A stretch of 64,000 bases of DNA from Spongiibacter thalassae (GTDB lineage: Bacteria; Pseudomonadota; Gammaproteobacteria; Pseudomonadales; Spongiibacteraceae): positions 124,001-188,000 of the forward strand of contig NZ_JAAWWK010000002.1 in NCBI RefSeq assembly GCF_012272835.1, read 5' to 3'. Both the position numbers and the translations under genes were made by a program. Every line of letters begins with the position of its first letter. Within the stretch, counting starts at the first letter, position 1. Shown here piece after piece: positions 24,786-34,677 of the stretch. The notes under the pieces were generated by a model. It worked only from the letters and a program-made list of their open reading frames with translations. It was not told the DNA's origin and did not search any database.

Positions 24786-24885
24786 GTGATCCGTGGCAAA
24801 CGCAGGCTTTTGCCCACACGAATGGCGCGCCTGTGCAGGATACAACGGCAGAGACGGCAATAACTTTAGTAAAAACGAGAAAAAA

Positions 24886-25293
24886 ATGGCGATAAGTTTT
24901 GATAAGGCACTTGGCATCCATCAGCCTGCGCTGCGAATCCACGAGCAGCGCACGAATGTGATTGCCAATAATATCGCGAATGCCGATACCCCGGGCTACA
25001 AGGCCATGGACATCGACTTCAAGGCGGCGCTGAGCGAAGCCGGAGTCGAGAGTCGCCTGGCAATGGCGCGGACAAATGAGGCGCATTTGTCGGTACAGCC
25101 AAATGCTACCGGCGAGACCAGCGGTGGGCTGAAATACCGGATGCCTTATCAGCCTTCTATGGACGGCAATACCGTCGAGGGCCACATAGAGCAGGCAGCC
25201 TTTTCCGACAGCAGTATGCGTTATCAGGCCACCCTGCAGTTTCTGGGTGGGCGTTTCGCCAGTATGAAATCCATTCTCCAGGGAGGCCGATAA
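24886..25293 (+). CDS. flgB: Flagellar proximal rod protein FlgB
   Basis: A 135 aa rod subunit with the N-terminal rod motif NVIANNIANADTPGYKAMDIDF (about 24-45). ATG 24886 gives the standard MAISFDKALG start; the longer reading has no homology. It is the first gene of the flgB-L operon, behind a sigma-54 promoter, and is exported by the flagellar type III system. Confidence 0.95.
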   Translation: MAISFDKALGIHQPALRIHEQRTNVIANNIANADTPGYKAMDIDFKAALSEAGVESRLAMARTNEAHLSVQPNATGETSGGLKYRMPYQPSMDGNTVEGHIEQAAFSDSSMRYQATLQFLGGRFASMKSILQGGR

Positions 25294-25296
25294 GCA

Positions 25297-25698
25297 ATGG
25301 CTAATCCACTGAACGCTGTAGCGGCGGCGATGAACGCGCAGATGATGCGGCTCAATATCACCGCCAGTAACCTGGCTAATGCCGACACCCTGGCCAGCAG
25401 CGAGGCCGAAGCCTATCGGGCGCGCCAGCCGGTGTTTACCACCGTGTTGGACGCCCAGCGCAACCCTGCGGGGGTGGCAGTGAGCGGGATTATTGAAAGC
25501 GATGCGCCGATTCCCAAGCGTTATGAGCCGAATAACCCCCTGGCTGACGAGACCGGGTACGTTTACGGCACCAATGTGAACACCGCCGACGAAATGGCCA
25601 ATATGATGTCGGCCACCCGTTCGTTCCAGAACAGCACCGAGGTGTTTTCAACCATTAAAACGCTCCAGCTGCGCGCCTTGCAGCTCGGTCAGCAATAG
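25297..25698 (+). CDS. flgC: Flagellar proximal rod protein FlgC
   Basis: A 133 aa rod subunit. The N-terminal MNAQMMRLNITASNLANADT replaces the common NxANxxT pattern, and the C-terminal NVNTADEMANMMSATRSFQNSTEVF is the FlgC rod helix. It lies three bases after flgB and six bases before flgD. Confidence 0.95.
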   Translation: MANPLNAVAAAMNAQMMRLNITASNLANADTLASSEAEAYRARQPVFTTVLDAQRNPAGVAVSGIIESDAPIPKRYEPNNPLADETGYVYGTNVNTADEMANMMSATRSFQNSTEVFSTIKTLQLRALQLGQQ

Positions 25699-25704
25699 GG
25701 GTAG

Positions 25705-26373
25705 ATGATGGAAATTCGCAGCCTGGAACAATTGCAGCAGCAGAACAGTGCCGCCACGGCCAAAAAGGATGCGTCCTCTCTGGGGCAGGACGATTTTATG
25801 AAGCTGATGCTGCAGCAGCTGAAGAATCAAGACCCGTTCAAACCTACCGACAACACTGAATTTATCGGTCAAATGGCCCAGCTCACCTCGGTGAGTGGTA
25901 TCAGTGAAATGAATGAAAACCTGTCGTCACTCACCGAGTCGCTGTACGGCGGTCAATTGCTGGACGCCTCGTCGCTGATCGGCAAGGAGGTTTTGGTGAG
26001 TTCTGACCGCGCTGCGTTGCCGGCGTCAGGATCGGTCAAAGGGCAAGTCACGCTGCCGGTCAGCACTCGGGGCGTCGACATCGACATTCTTGCCCCCAGC
26101 GGAGAAATTCTCGGCAAGGTGGCACTTGGGCCGCAGCAACAGGGCAAGGTGGAATTCAGCTGGAACGGCACCGGCCTCGATGGCCAGCGTCTGCCGCCGG
26201 GCAATTACACCCTGCGTGCGAATTACTTGAACGGCAACTCGCTGGAAGCGCTGGAAACCCGGGTTCGTGTGCCCGTGCACAGCGTCAGCGTGCCTACCGG
26301 GGGCGGCAGCCCCATGGTTCAACTTGAAGGCCTGGGCAGCGTGAGCATGTCCCAGGTGAAAGAGATCAGCTGA
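25705..26373 (+). CDS. flgD: Flagellar hook assembly scaffold FlgD
   Basis: A 222 aa hook-cap protein, exported and discarded when the hook is complete. LGQDDFMKLMLQQLKNQDPFKP (about 27-48) is the FlgD N-terminal signature. The FlgD-Ig region has GKVEFSWNGTGLDGQRLPPG. Two ATG codons in a row (25705 and 25708) are both possible; the second has better ribosome-site spacing. Confidence 0.94.
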   Translation: MMEIRSLEQLQQQNSAATAKKDASSLGQDDFMKLMLQQLKNQDPFKPTDNTEFIGQMAQLTSVSGISEMNENLSSLTESLYGGQLLDASSLIGKEVLVSSDRAALPASGSVKGQVTLPVSTRGVDIDILAPSGEILGKVALGPQQQGKVEFSWNGTGLDGQRLPPGNYTLRANYLNGNSLEALETRVRVPVHSVSVPTGGGSPMVQLEGLGSVSMSQVKEIS

Positions 26374-26438
26374 ATGGCGACCTTGTCGTTGTCCTCAGCC
26401 AATAACAGACGGGAAACCGCCGTAGCAGGAGTAGTCAA

Positions 26439-27656
26439 ATGAGCTTTCGCATCGCACTCAGTGGATTGAACGCCGCGTCGTCGCATCTGGATGTCACGGC
26501 GCATAATATCGCCAACGTAAATACCACGGGCTTTAAAAGCTCGAGGGCATCCTTTGCCGACGTTTATGCCACGTCCAATAACGACGTGACTAAAACAACA
26601 CCCGGTGCCGGGGCCAAGCTCAACAGCATTGTGCAGCAGTTTTCCCAGGGCAATATCGACTTTACCGACAACAACCTGGATCTGGCCATCAGTGGTGAGG
26701 GCTTTTTCACCATGAAGGGCAACAGTGGGATTACATACTCCCGTGCCGGGGCCTTCAGCGTTGACCGCGAGGGCTTTGTGGTCAATACCAACGGCAATCG
26801 CCTGCAGGTCTTTCCACCCGCTGGCGATGGCCAATTTGCCACCGGCTCCCTGAGTGACCTGCGTCTGGAGGTCAATGAAAACGCACCGGAGGCGACGACC
26901 CGTGCGGAAATCGGAGTCAACCTGCCGGGCAACGCACCGGTGCCGACGGCGAGCCCCTTCGATCCTTCAGTGGCGTCGAGCTACAACCACGCCACCTCCA
27001 TGACGATTTACGACTCCCTCGGCGCAGGCCACACCGCGACCATGTATTTTGTGAAAGATCCGGCCGTCAACACCTGGCAGCAGCAGCTTTATGTTGATGA
27101 TGTTGCAGTGGGCGGGTTTAACACCCTGCAATACGACAATCAGGGCACGCTCATTAGCCCCGCTTCGGGGGTGGTGACCTATCCCACCTACGATCCCGGC
27201 ACCGGCGCTGCGCCGCTGGATTTGAGCTTTGATTACCAGACCACTACCCAATATGGTCCTGAATTCGGTGTGAATACCCTTCAGCAAAACGGCTTTACCA
27301 CTGGCCGCTTGACCGGCGTTGAGGTCTCGTCCACTGGCGTGGTTTCAGCGCGTTACACCAATGGTCAGGCGACCTCCCTCGGGCGGGTAGCCATGGCGAG
27401 CTTTACCAATCCCAATGGTCTGCAGCAGCAGGGTGATACCGCCTGGGCAGAAACCTTTTCCTCTGGCGGCCCGCGCGTAGGTGAGCCGGGCACCTCCAAC
27501 TTTGGTTTGTTACAGGCCGGCGCACTGGAGGGGTCGAATGTCGACCTGACCGAGCAGCTGGTGGAAATGATCACCGCCCAGCGTAATTTTCAGGCCAACA
27601 CCCAGATGATTCAGACATCGGATGCGGTGACCCAGGCCATTATCAATATTCGCTAA
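26439..27656 (+). CDS. flgE: Flagellar hook protein FlgE
   Basis: A 405 aa hook subunit. MSFRIALSGLNAASSHLDVTAHNIANVNTTGFKSSRASF is the N-terminal rod/hook motif region (1-39), FlgE_D2 covers about 165-285, and the C-terminal helix is [38 protein letters not shown] precedes the start. The length is typical for E. coli-like hooks. The 65 bp gap before it holds no recognised promoter. Confidence 0.95.
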   Translation: MSFRIALSGLNAASSHLDVTAHNIANVNTTGFKSSRASFADVYATSNNDVTKTTPGAGAKLNSIVQQFSQGNIDFTDNNLDLAISGEGFFTMKGNSGITYSRAGAFSVDREGFVVNTNGNRLQVFPPAGDGQFATGSLSDLRLEVNENAPEATTRAEIGVNLPGNAPVPTASPFDPSVASSYNHATSMTIYDSLGAGHTATMYFVKDPAVNTWQQQLYVDDVAVGGFNTLQYDNQGTLISPASGVVTYPTYDPGTGAAPLDLSFDYQTTTQYGPEFGVNTLQQNGFTTGRLTGVEVSSTGVVSARYTNGQATSLGRVAMASFTNPNGLQQQGDTAWAETFSSGGPRVGEPGTSNFGLLQAGALEGSNVDLTEQLVEMITAQRNFQANTQMIQTSDAVTQAIINIR

Positions 27657-27680
27657 GCGGCGGGTAGCGGGAGGTAAAGC

Positions 27681-28421
27681 ATGGACAGATTGTTATATAT
27701 CGGCATGACGGCGGCCAAGCATACCGAGCTGGCGCAGACCACCAATGCCCATAATCTGGCTAACGCCAACACCACAGGCTTTCGTTCCGACTTCTACTCA
27801 CTGATGTCGGAGCAGGTCAACGGCGGCGGCTTGCCGACCCGCATCAATGCCATCGCCGATATGAAAATCAGCGATTACAGTCAGGGCACAATTACCACCA
27901 CAGGTCGCCCGTTAGATGTTGCGATTAACGGCCCCGGCTGGTTTGTGGTCGAGGCCCCGGAGGGCGGTGAGGCCCTGAGCCGGCGGGGTGATTTTCATCT
28001 GACCACCGATGGCATGTTGATCAACGGCGCGGGCCTGCCGGTGATGGGCGACGGCGGGCCACTGGCGGTGCCTGAGCACGACAGCCTCACCATAGGTGCC
28101 GACGGTACAATTTCGATTGTGCCGCTGGGACTGGGGCCAGAGTCCTCGGTGGTGGTCGATCGCATCAAACTGGTGGAAGCCGACGCAGAGCAGTTGCGCA
28201 AGGGCGAGGATGGCCTGCTGCGTCTTGCCGACGGCAGCGAAGCCAAAGTGTCGGCGGACATCCGCCTGGCGACCAGCAGTCTGGAAAGCTCAAACGTGAA
28301 CACCATCGAAGCCATGGTCAATATGATCGAACTGGCCCGGCGCTATGAAATGCAAGTCAAAGTAATGAGTACCGCAAAAACCGTCGATGAGGCGGGCGCG
28401 CAACTCATGCGACTGGAATAA
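27681..28421 (+). CDS. flgF: Flagellar proximal rod protein FlgF
   Basis: A 246 aa rod subunit. The N-terminus ([20 protein letters not shown], about 22-41) and the C-terminus (LESSNVNTIEAMVNMIELARRYEMQVKVM) are the rod helices. GGGAGG precedes the ATG. It joins FlgB and FlgC to the FlgG distal rod. Confidence 0.95.
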   Translation: MDRLLYIGMTAAKHTELAQTTNAHNLANANTTGFRSDFYSLMSEQVNGGGLPTRINAIADMKISDYSQGTITTTGRPLDVAINGPGWFVVEAPEGGEALSRRGDFHLTTDGMLINGAGLPVMGDGGPLAVPEHDSLTIGADGTISIVPLGLGPESSVVVDRIKLVEADAEQLRKGEDGLLRLADGSEAKVSADIRLATSSLESSNVNTIEAMVNMIELARRYEMQVKVMSTAKTVDEAGAQLMRLE

Positions 28422-28433
28422 CAGGAGTCTCTT

Positions 28434-29219
28434 ATGAATTCATCGCTGTGGGTAGCTAAAACCGGCCTCGACGCGCAAAACACTCGAATGCAGGTGGTGA
28501 GCAACAACCTCGCCAATGCCAATACCACGGGCTTCAAGCGCGACCGTGCGTCCTTTGAAAGCCTGCTCTATCAGAACTATCGCCAGGTAGGCGGCCAGTC
28601 CTCCCAGCAAACCCGGCTGCCCAGTGGTATGCATGTGGGGACCGGTGTGCGGGTAGTGTCTACGGAGAAGATATTCAATCAGGGCACCATGACCCAGACC
28701 GGCAATAACCTGGATGTCGCGATTAACGGCCATGGATTCTTTCAGATTCGCATGCCCGACGGCTCGCTGGCCTATAGCCGCGACGGCGCCTTTCAGCTGG
28801 ACGACCAGGGACAGATTGTCACCAACAGTGGCTACATCGTCGAGCCGGGCATGACAGTTCCCCAGGGCACCCGCAGCATTACTATCGGCAGCGACGGCGT
28901 GGTCTCGGCGGTGATCGCCGGCGACTCGGCGCCGGTGCAACTAGGCAGCTTTCAGCTAGCCGATTTCATCAACCCGGCGGGGCTCGAAGCCCGCGGTGAA
29001 AACCTCTATGTCGAGTCGGCCTCCAGTGGTGCGCCCCAAACCGGCACGCCGGGGTTGACGGGTCTGGGGACGATTGCCCAGGGCGCACTGGAAGGTTCCA
29101 ACGTGAATGTGGTGGAAGAGCTGGTCAATATGATTGAGACCCAGCGCGCTTATGAAATGAATTCCAAGGCGATCTCTACCAGCGATCAAATGATGCAATA
29201 CGTTAACAATAATTTGTAA
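28434..29219 (+). CDS. flgG: Flagellar distal rod protein FlgG
   Basis: A 261 aa distal rod subunit, the usual length. [24 protein letters not shown] (about 21-44) and the C-terminal [31 protein letters not shown] are near-canonical. It lies 12 bases after flgF and 35 before flgH. Confidence 0.96.
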   Translation: MNSSLWVAKTGLDAQNTRMQVVSNNLANANTTGFKRDRASFESLLYQNYRQVGGQSSQQTRLPSGMHVGTGVRVVSTEKIFNQGTMTQTGNNLDVAINGHGFFQIRMPDGSLAYSRDGAFQLDDQGQIVTNSGYIVEPGMTVPQGTRSITIGSDGVVSAVIAGDSAPVQLGSFQLADFINPAGLEARGENLYVESASSGAPQTGTPGLTGLGTIAQGALEGSNVNVVEELVNMIETQRAYEMNSKAISTSDQMMQYVNNNL

Positions 29220-29254
29220 ACGCGCGGTAACTACCGGGTGAAGGCAGGTCGATA

Positions 29255-29935
29255 ATGGTCGTTTCCAAGGGAAAATTATTACTGGCAGTCGGGCTGTCCA
29301 TGCTGATGGCGGCCTGTGCGCAGAGCCCTGAGCGGCAGGATTCCTGGGAATCCCAGATGCCGGGTCGGGAGACGACGGTGTCGGAAAACCCCGGTTCGAT
29401 ATACCAGGCCGGCTACGGTATGAGCCTGTTTCTGGATCGCCGGGCGCGGCAGGTGGGTGATGTGATTACCGTGATCCTGTCGGAAAAAACCGACGCCAGC
29501 AAAAGCTCGAATACCGCTACCGCGAAGGAAAGCAATATCTCAGTGCCCACCGTTACGCTGTTGGGTCGTGGGGTTACCGACAACGGTGTGCCGATTCTGA
29601 CCACCGGGGTCAGCTCCGACCAGGACTTTAACGGCCAGGGCGCCAGCAGCCAGAGCAACAGCTTGACTGGCAGCATTACCGTGACCGTGTCCGAGGTGCT
29701 GCGCAACGGCAGTCTGAGAGTGCGCGGCGAGAAATGGGTCACCATCAATCAGGGCGACGAGTTTATTCGCATCAAGGGCATAGTGCGCCCCGAAGATATC
29801 GCTGCGGATAATTCGGTGCCTTCCTTCAAGGTCGCAGATGCGCGTATTACCTACAGTGGCAAGGGTGCGCTGGCCGACGCGAACTCCATGGGCTGGCTGG
29901 GACGTTTGTTCCAGTCGGTGTTGTCACCGTTCTGA
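29255..29935 (+). CDS. flgH: Flagellar L-ring lipoprotein FlgH
   Basis: A 226 aa outer-membrane ring protein. A lipoprotein signal ends at LMAAC (Cys21). GMSLFLDRRARQVGDVITVIL (about 54-74) and SGSITVTVSEVLRNGSLRVRGEKWV-type strands form the L-ring domain. It forms the bushing with FlgI. Confidence 0.95.
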   Translation: MVVSKGKLLLAVGLSMLMAACAQSPERQDSWESQMPGRETTVSENPGSIYQAGYGMSLFLDRRARQVGDVITVILSEKTDASKSSNTATAKESNISVPTVTLLGRGVTDNGVPILTTGVSSDQDFNGQGASSQSNSLTGSITVTVSEVLRNGSLRVRGEKWVTINQGDEFIRIKGIVRPEDIAADNSVPSFKVADARITYSGKGALADANSMGWLGRLFQSVLSPF

Positions 29936-29959
29936 GTCGGGTGAGAAGAGGACAGTATT

Positions 29960-31069
29960 ATGACGTTTAAAAATGTAGTCCTGGCGATGCTCCTCTCTGT
30001 TGGCCTGGCCCTGCCTGTGGCCGCTGACCGGGTCAAGGATCTGGTGAATATCTCCGGCGTTAGAGAGAACCAGCTGGTCGGCTACGGCTTGGTGGTAGGT
30101 TTGCCCGGCACCGGCGACCAGACCAGTCAGGCGCCGTTCACCATTCAAAGTGTGCGCAATATGCTTACCGGTTTTGGTGTGCGCGTACCCGACAACGTCA
30201 ATCCCCAGTTAAAGAATGTGGCAGCGGTAACTATCCATGCGGCGCTGCCAGCCTTCGCCAAGCCGGGGCAAAAAATCGACATTACTATTTCCTCTATTGG
30301 CAACGCCTCCAGCTTGCGTGGGGGTAGCCTGTTAATGGCGCCGCTGATGGGGGCCGATGGCCAGGTGTATGCGGTGGCTCAGGGCAGTTTGCTGGTGAGT
30401 GGTCTGGGTGCGACGGGCAACGATGGCTCGCGGGTAACGGTCAATATTCCCAGTGCCGGTCGTATTCCTAACGGAGCAATAGTGGAGCGGGCGGCGCCCA
30501 GTGCCATGGCCAATAATGGCGAGGTGATGCTCAACCTGAAAAAAGCGGACTTCACCACGGCCAGCCGTTTGTCTGAGGAGATCAACAAGGTGTTTGGCGC
30601 CGGCACTGCCAGTGCGATGGATTCGACCACCGTGAAGGTGCTGGGGCCAAGCAATGCCGATCGCCGTGTCACTTTTATCTCCATGCTACAGGAGCTGGAA
30701 ATTCAACCGGCGGAGGCGGTGGCCAAAGTGGTGGTTAATTCGCGCACCGGCACTATCGTTATCGGTGGCAATGTGCGGGTAATGCCCACGGCGGTGACTC
30801 ACGGTTCATTGACGGTGTCGGTCACCGAGAGTGTCAATGTCAGTCAGCCGGGGCCCTTCGGTGGCCAGGGGCAAACGGCGATCACCCCGGAATCGAATAT
30901 CCAGGTTAATCAGACCGGCTCCAGAATGTTCCTGCTCAATGCCGGCGTCACCCTCGAGGAAATCGTCAAGGCGATCAACGATGTTGGCGCGGCTCCCAGT
31001 GATCTGGTCGCTATTCTTGAAGCACTGGATCAGGCGGGTGCCCTGCGCGCCGAGCTGGTGGTGATCTAA
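29960..31069 (+). CDS. flgI: Flagellar P-ring protein FlgI
   Basis: A 369 aa periplasmic ring subunit. The signal peptide ends near residue 22 (PVAADR). [24 protein letters not shown]-type residues follow at about 32-54, and the C-terminus [31 protein letters not shown] is canonical. Its stop overlaps the flgJ start by one base. Confidence 0.96.
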   Translation: MTFKNVVLAMLLSVGLALPVAADRVKDLVNISGVRENQLVGYGLVVGLPGTGDQTSQAPFTIQSVRNMLTGFGVRVPDNVNPQLKNVAAVTIHAALPAFAKPGQKIDITISSIGNASSLRGGSLLMAPLMGADGQVYAVAQGSLLVSGLGATGNDGSRVTVNIPSAGRIPNGAIVERAAPSAMANNGEVMLNLKKADFTTASRLSEEINKVFGAGTASAMDSTTVKVLGPSNADRRVTFISMLQELEIQPAEAVAKVVVNSRTGTIVIGGNVRVMPTAVTHGSLTVSVTESVNVSQPGPFGGQGQTAITPESNIQVNQTGSRMFLLNAGVTLEEIVKAINDVGAAPSDLVAILEALDQAGALRAELVVI

Positions 31070-31473
31070 TGGATATCAAGCCCGCCAACTATCACGACTT
31101 CTCCGGACTGGCGGCGCTGCGTCGAGAGGCGACCACCAATACCGAGGACGCCATTGAGCCGGTTGCCCGCCAGTTTGAAGCCCTGTTTTTGCAGATGATG
31201 CTGAAAAGTATGCGCGACGGAGTGCAGGAAAGCGGCTTGCTCAGCAGTGACGGCGGCGACATGTATCGGGAAATGTACGACAAACAGCTTTCGGTGACCC
31301 TGTCGGAGCAGGGCGGCATTGGTATCGCCCAAAGTATCGTCGAGCAGCTGTCGGGGGGCGCGACGGCCATTACCGGCCAGGGCAGCGCCCTGCGCAGCGA
31401 GTTGCTGAATCAGGCCAACACTCAAGTTGACGCGAGCGCTGCCGATAACACTCTGACAGGTCGAGGTAGTTAG
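31069..31473 (+). CDS. flgJ: Short FlgJ, rod-binding domain only
   Basis: A 134 aa protein with only the rod-scaffold domain (QFEALFLQMMLKSMRDGVQESGLL, about 38-61, and YDKQLSVTLSEQGGIGIAQSI). The muramidase domain of Pseudomonas and enteric FlgJ (310-400 aa) is absent and no frameshifted remnant follows, because flgK begins two bases later. A separate lytic enzyme elsewhere must open the peptidoglycan. Confidence 0.9.
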   Translation: MDIKPANYHDFSGLAALRREATTNTEDAIEPVARQFEALFLQMMLKSMRDGVQESGLLSSDGGDMYREMYDKQLSVTLSEQGGIGIAQSIVEQLSGGATAITGQGSALRSELLNQANTQVDASAADNTLTGRGS

Positions 31474-31474
31474 T

Positions 31475-33361
31475 ATGGGTGATATGCTGGGCAATTCATT
31501 GTCGGCTCTGGTGTCGTATCAGCGAGCAATCGCCACGACCAGTCACAATATCGCCAATGCAGACACCGAGGGCTACAGCCGCCAGGCGGTAACCTTTAAC
31601 ACCCGTGTGCCCCAGCAAGTTGGCAGCTTTGCCATTGGGTCAGGGGTGAATATCGACGCAGTGCGCCGGGTGTACGATAGTTTTGCTGTTGAGCAAATGC
31701 GTACCGCCAGCAACAGTCATGCCCAATTGAGCAGTTATTACTCCCTGTCCAGCCAGCTGGACAACGCCCTGTCTGACCCGGAACTGGGGATCAGCACGGC
31801 GCTGTCGAGATTTTACGACAGCGTACAAAATGTTGCAGATGACCCTGCGTCGATGTCCTCCCGCCAACTGTTATTGTCCGAGGCCAGCGCACTGGGCGAT
31901 CGCTTTGCCGATATGTCCTCGCAGATGGACAGTCTCGACAAGGAGGTGAATGCCAGAATTACCTCCGTGGTGAGCGAGATAAATGACTATGTTGGCCAGA
32001 TCGCCCTGTCCAACAAAATGATCGTGGAGGCCAGGGGTAAGTTTAGCGGCGAGCCCAACGACCTGCTGGATCAACGGGACCAGTCGCTGCTCAAACTCAG
32101 TGAGCTGGTGGGAATCAGTACTGTGGCCCAGGACGATGGTGCGGTAAATGTGTTTGTGGGCAACGGCCAGTCACTGGTGCTGGGCAGCGAACCCCAGCAG
32201 TTGACCGCGTCCCCTTCCCAGTTTGATGCGCAGCGGGTTGAAATTGCCATCCGTGGCGCGGTCAATGTGGAAATCAGCGACGTTTTGAGCGGCGGCAGTC
32301 TGGGCGGCGTGCTGGCGTTTCGCGATGACCTGCTGGATAAAAGCAAGAATGAACTCGGGCGAATTGCTGTGGCGGTTTCTGGCAGCATTAATGACATCAA
32401 CCGTGCCGGGTTGGATTTACAAGGTAACCGCGGTGGCGATATCTTCGCGGTGCCTTCGCCAACAACCTTTGCCGCGAGCACTAACACTGGCACTGCAGCG
32501 ATGACTGCCAACATTACTGACATTGGCGCGCTGACGGGTAACAATCTGATGATTAGTTACAACGGCACTGCCTGGCAGGTCTTCAACGAAGCCAGCCGAC
32601 AGCCCGTAACCGGGTTCAGCGGCGCGGGAACACCAGCCGACCCGCTGGTAGTTGAGGGGCTGAGCATCAGTGTAGACATGCTTCCTGTTGCGGGCGACCG
32701 CTTTGTCGTGCGCCCGGTGTCAGGAGCCGCTGCAGACCTTCAGGTGGTGATGACAGATCCCGCCGGGATCGCGGCGGCGGCAGCCACTCGCAGCGCAGCG
32801 GCAACGACCAATACCGGGTCCGGTAGTATTTCAGAAACGCGGGTGGTTGACCCCGATAACGCCAATCTGACCGACACCCTGACCTTGAGTTTTATTGCGC
32901 CGGATACCTATCAGGTGAATGGCAGCGGAAGCTTTGCCTACACACCGGGCCAGACCGTGGTGATGAATGGCAATGCGTTCGTACTGAATGGCACGCCGTC
33001 GGTGGGTGACAGCTTTAGCGTTGCCGCCAACTCCGGCGCGGTGGGCGACAACCGCAATATGCTGGCGATGGCGGCTGCGGAAGAGTTGGGCTATCTCAAT
33101 GGTGGTCGCAGCAGTATCGCCGACACGGTCAATGGAATGGTCGGCAATATCGCCGTCGCCACCCGCAGTACTCAACTTAACCTCGACTCCCAGCAGGCCT
33201 TGCTTAACCAGGCCACAGCCCGAGTGCAGGGCTTGTCCGGGGTCAATCTCGACGAGGAAGCGGCCAATCTGCTCAAGTATCAGCAGGCCTATCAGGCGGC
33301 GGCCCAGGCGACCAGTGTCGCAAACGAATTGTTTCAGTCATTGATGGGCGCTTTTCGCTAG
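31475..33361 (+). CDS. flgK: Hook-filament junction protein FlgK
   Basis: A 628 aa hook-associated protein 1. The N-terminus (RAIATTSHNIANADTEGYSRQAVTF, about 16-40) and C-terminus (GVNLDEEAANLLKYQQAYQAAAQATSVANELFQSL) are the coiled D0 helices. Its central domain is longer than the E. coli protein (547 aa), with Ala/Thr-rich strands at about 330-520. It is a substrate of the FlgN chaperone. Confidence 0.95.
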   Translation: MGDMLGNSLSALVSYQRAIATTSHNIANADTEGYSRQAVTFNTRVPQQVGSFAIGSGVNIDAVRRVYDSFAVEQMRTASNSHAQLSSYYSLSSQLDNALSDPELGISTALSRFYDSVQNVADDPASMSSRQLLLSEASALGDRFADMSSQMDSLDKEVNARITSVVSEINDYVGQIALSNKMIVEARGKFSGEPNDLLDQRDQSLLKLSELVGISTVAQDDGAVNVFVGNGQSLVLGSEPQQLTASPSQFDAQRVEIAIRGAVNVEISDVLSGGSLGGVLAFRDDLLDKSKNELGRIAVAVSGSINDINRAGLDLQGNRGGDIFAVPSPTTFAASTNTGTAAMTANITDIGALTGNNLMISYNGTAWQVFNEASRQPVTGFSGAGTPADPLVVEGLSISVDMLPVAGDRFVVRPVSGAAADLQVVMTDPAGIAAAAATRSAAATTNTGSGSISETRVVDPDNANLTDTLTLSFIAPDTYQVNGSGSFAYTPGQTVVMNGNAFVLNGTPSVGDSFSVAANSGAVGDNRNMLAMAAAEELGYLNGGRSSIADTVNGMVGNIAVATRSTQLNLDSQQALLNQATARVQGLSGVNLDEEAANLLKYQQAYQAAAQATSVANELFQSLMGAFR

Positions 33362-33422
33362 ATAAGTAATCGCTAGCCAGAAAGCTGCCACAGCACAGCC
33401 CGAGGCTGTAACGGATACCGGT

Positions 33423-34616
33423 ATGAGAATTTCGACCAGTCAAATATTCAGTAACGGCGTTAATCGAATGCTGGAGCAGCAGGCACAGCTGATCGAAACC
33501 CAGACACAACTGGCGTCGGGCAAGCGGATTATCAATCCTTCGGATGACCCCGTGGGAGCGGTACGCTCGCTGGAACTGACCCGCGCAAACGAAAAAACGG
33601 CGCAATACGATCGCAATGCCAATTATCTCGACGCCCGTTTACGTGTGGAAGAGAATGCCATCAGCAATAGTATCGATGTCCTTCAGCGGGTGAAACAGTT
33701 GGCCGTTCAGGCCAATAATGCCGCTCAAAGCAATGAGTCCCGAGCGGCTATCGCTGCCGAGCTCGACCAGCACTTTAGCGCGCTGCTCGATCTGGCGAAT
33801 ACCCGCGACAGCAATGGCCGGTCGATTTTTGCGGGCTACCAGCAAAGCGGTGACGCCTTCACCAAAACCGCAACGGGGGTGGTTTACAACGGCGATGACG
33901 GACAGCGAGCGCTACAGGTCGGCGCTAACCGCACCCTGGCAGATAGTGACCCCGGATCCCACGTGTTTATGGGCATCAACAACGGCAACAGTCGCTTTCA
34001 AACCTCCGCCAACCCAGCCAACACTGGCGATGCCTACATCGACGCGGGCAGCGTTACCGACCTGAGCAATTACAGCGGCGAGTCGTTTACCATCGCCTTC
34101 ACCGCGGCCGATCAATATCAGTTACTCGACAGCGCGGGTAGTATTGTCGGTGGCGGCAACTTTGCCAACGGTGACAGTATTACCGTGGGTGGAATGACCG
34201 TTACCCTGCAGGGGCAGCCTCAGGGCGGCGATGAATTTCAGCTGCAACCGGCCGTCGCTCAGGATGTGTTTTCCATGGTGGCGGAATTGCGCGATTCACT
34301 GATCGAGAGCCGACCTGATGCCGCGGCGCGGGGGCAGCAAACCACTGAGATTAACACCAGCCTGGCAAACCTCGATCGCGCGCTGGATCACCTGATTACC
34401 ACCCAGGCGGGGATTGGTGCGCGTATGCAAACGCTGGAACGCCAGATCGACATCAACTCGGCAGCGAGCTTGCAGATTCAGGAAAATCTCAGTCTGGTCA
34501 ACGACCTGGACTACGCCGAAGCGATTTCCCGCTTTGAGCAGCAGCGGATCGGACTGGAAGCGGCGCAAAAAGCCTTTGCCAAAGTGCAGGGCTTGTCATT
34601 ATTCAACTATATTTGA
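33423..34616 (+). CDS. flgL: Hook-filament junction protein FlgL
   Basis: A 397 aa flagellin-like hook-associated protein 3. The N-terminal D0/D1 has MRISTSQIFSNGVNRMLEQ and LASGKRIINPSDDPVGAVRSLEL (about 32-54). The C-terminal helix is DLDYAEAISRFEQQRIGLEAAQKAF. It closes the flgB-L operon. Confidence 0.95.
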   Translation: MRISTSQIFSNGVNRMLEQQAQLIETQTQLASGKRIINPSDDPVGAVRSLELTRANEKTAQYDRNANYLDARLRVEENAISNSIDVLQRVKQLAVQANNAAQSNESRAAIAAELDQHFSALLDLANTRDSNGRSIFAGYQQSGDAFTKTATGVVYNGDDGQRALQVGANRTLADSDPGSHVFMGINNGNSRFQTSANPANTGDAYIDAGSVTDLSNYSGESFTIAFTAADQYQLLDSAGSIVGGGNFANGDSITVGGMTVTLQGQPQGGDEFQLQPAVAQDVFSMVAELRDSLIESRPDAAARGQQTTEINTSLANLDRALDHLITTQAGIGARMQTLERQIDINSAASLQIQENLSLVNDLDYAEAISRFEQQRIGLEAAQKAFAKVQGLSLFNYI

Positions 34617-34677
34617 TAGGTCCCGGTCGACGGGGTAGTGGGGTCGTCCTGTCATCAGTCTATGTTAAGGATCCGGT

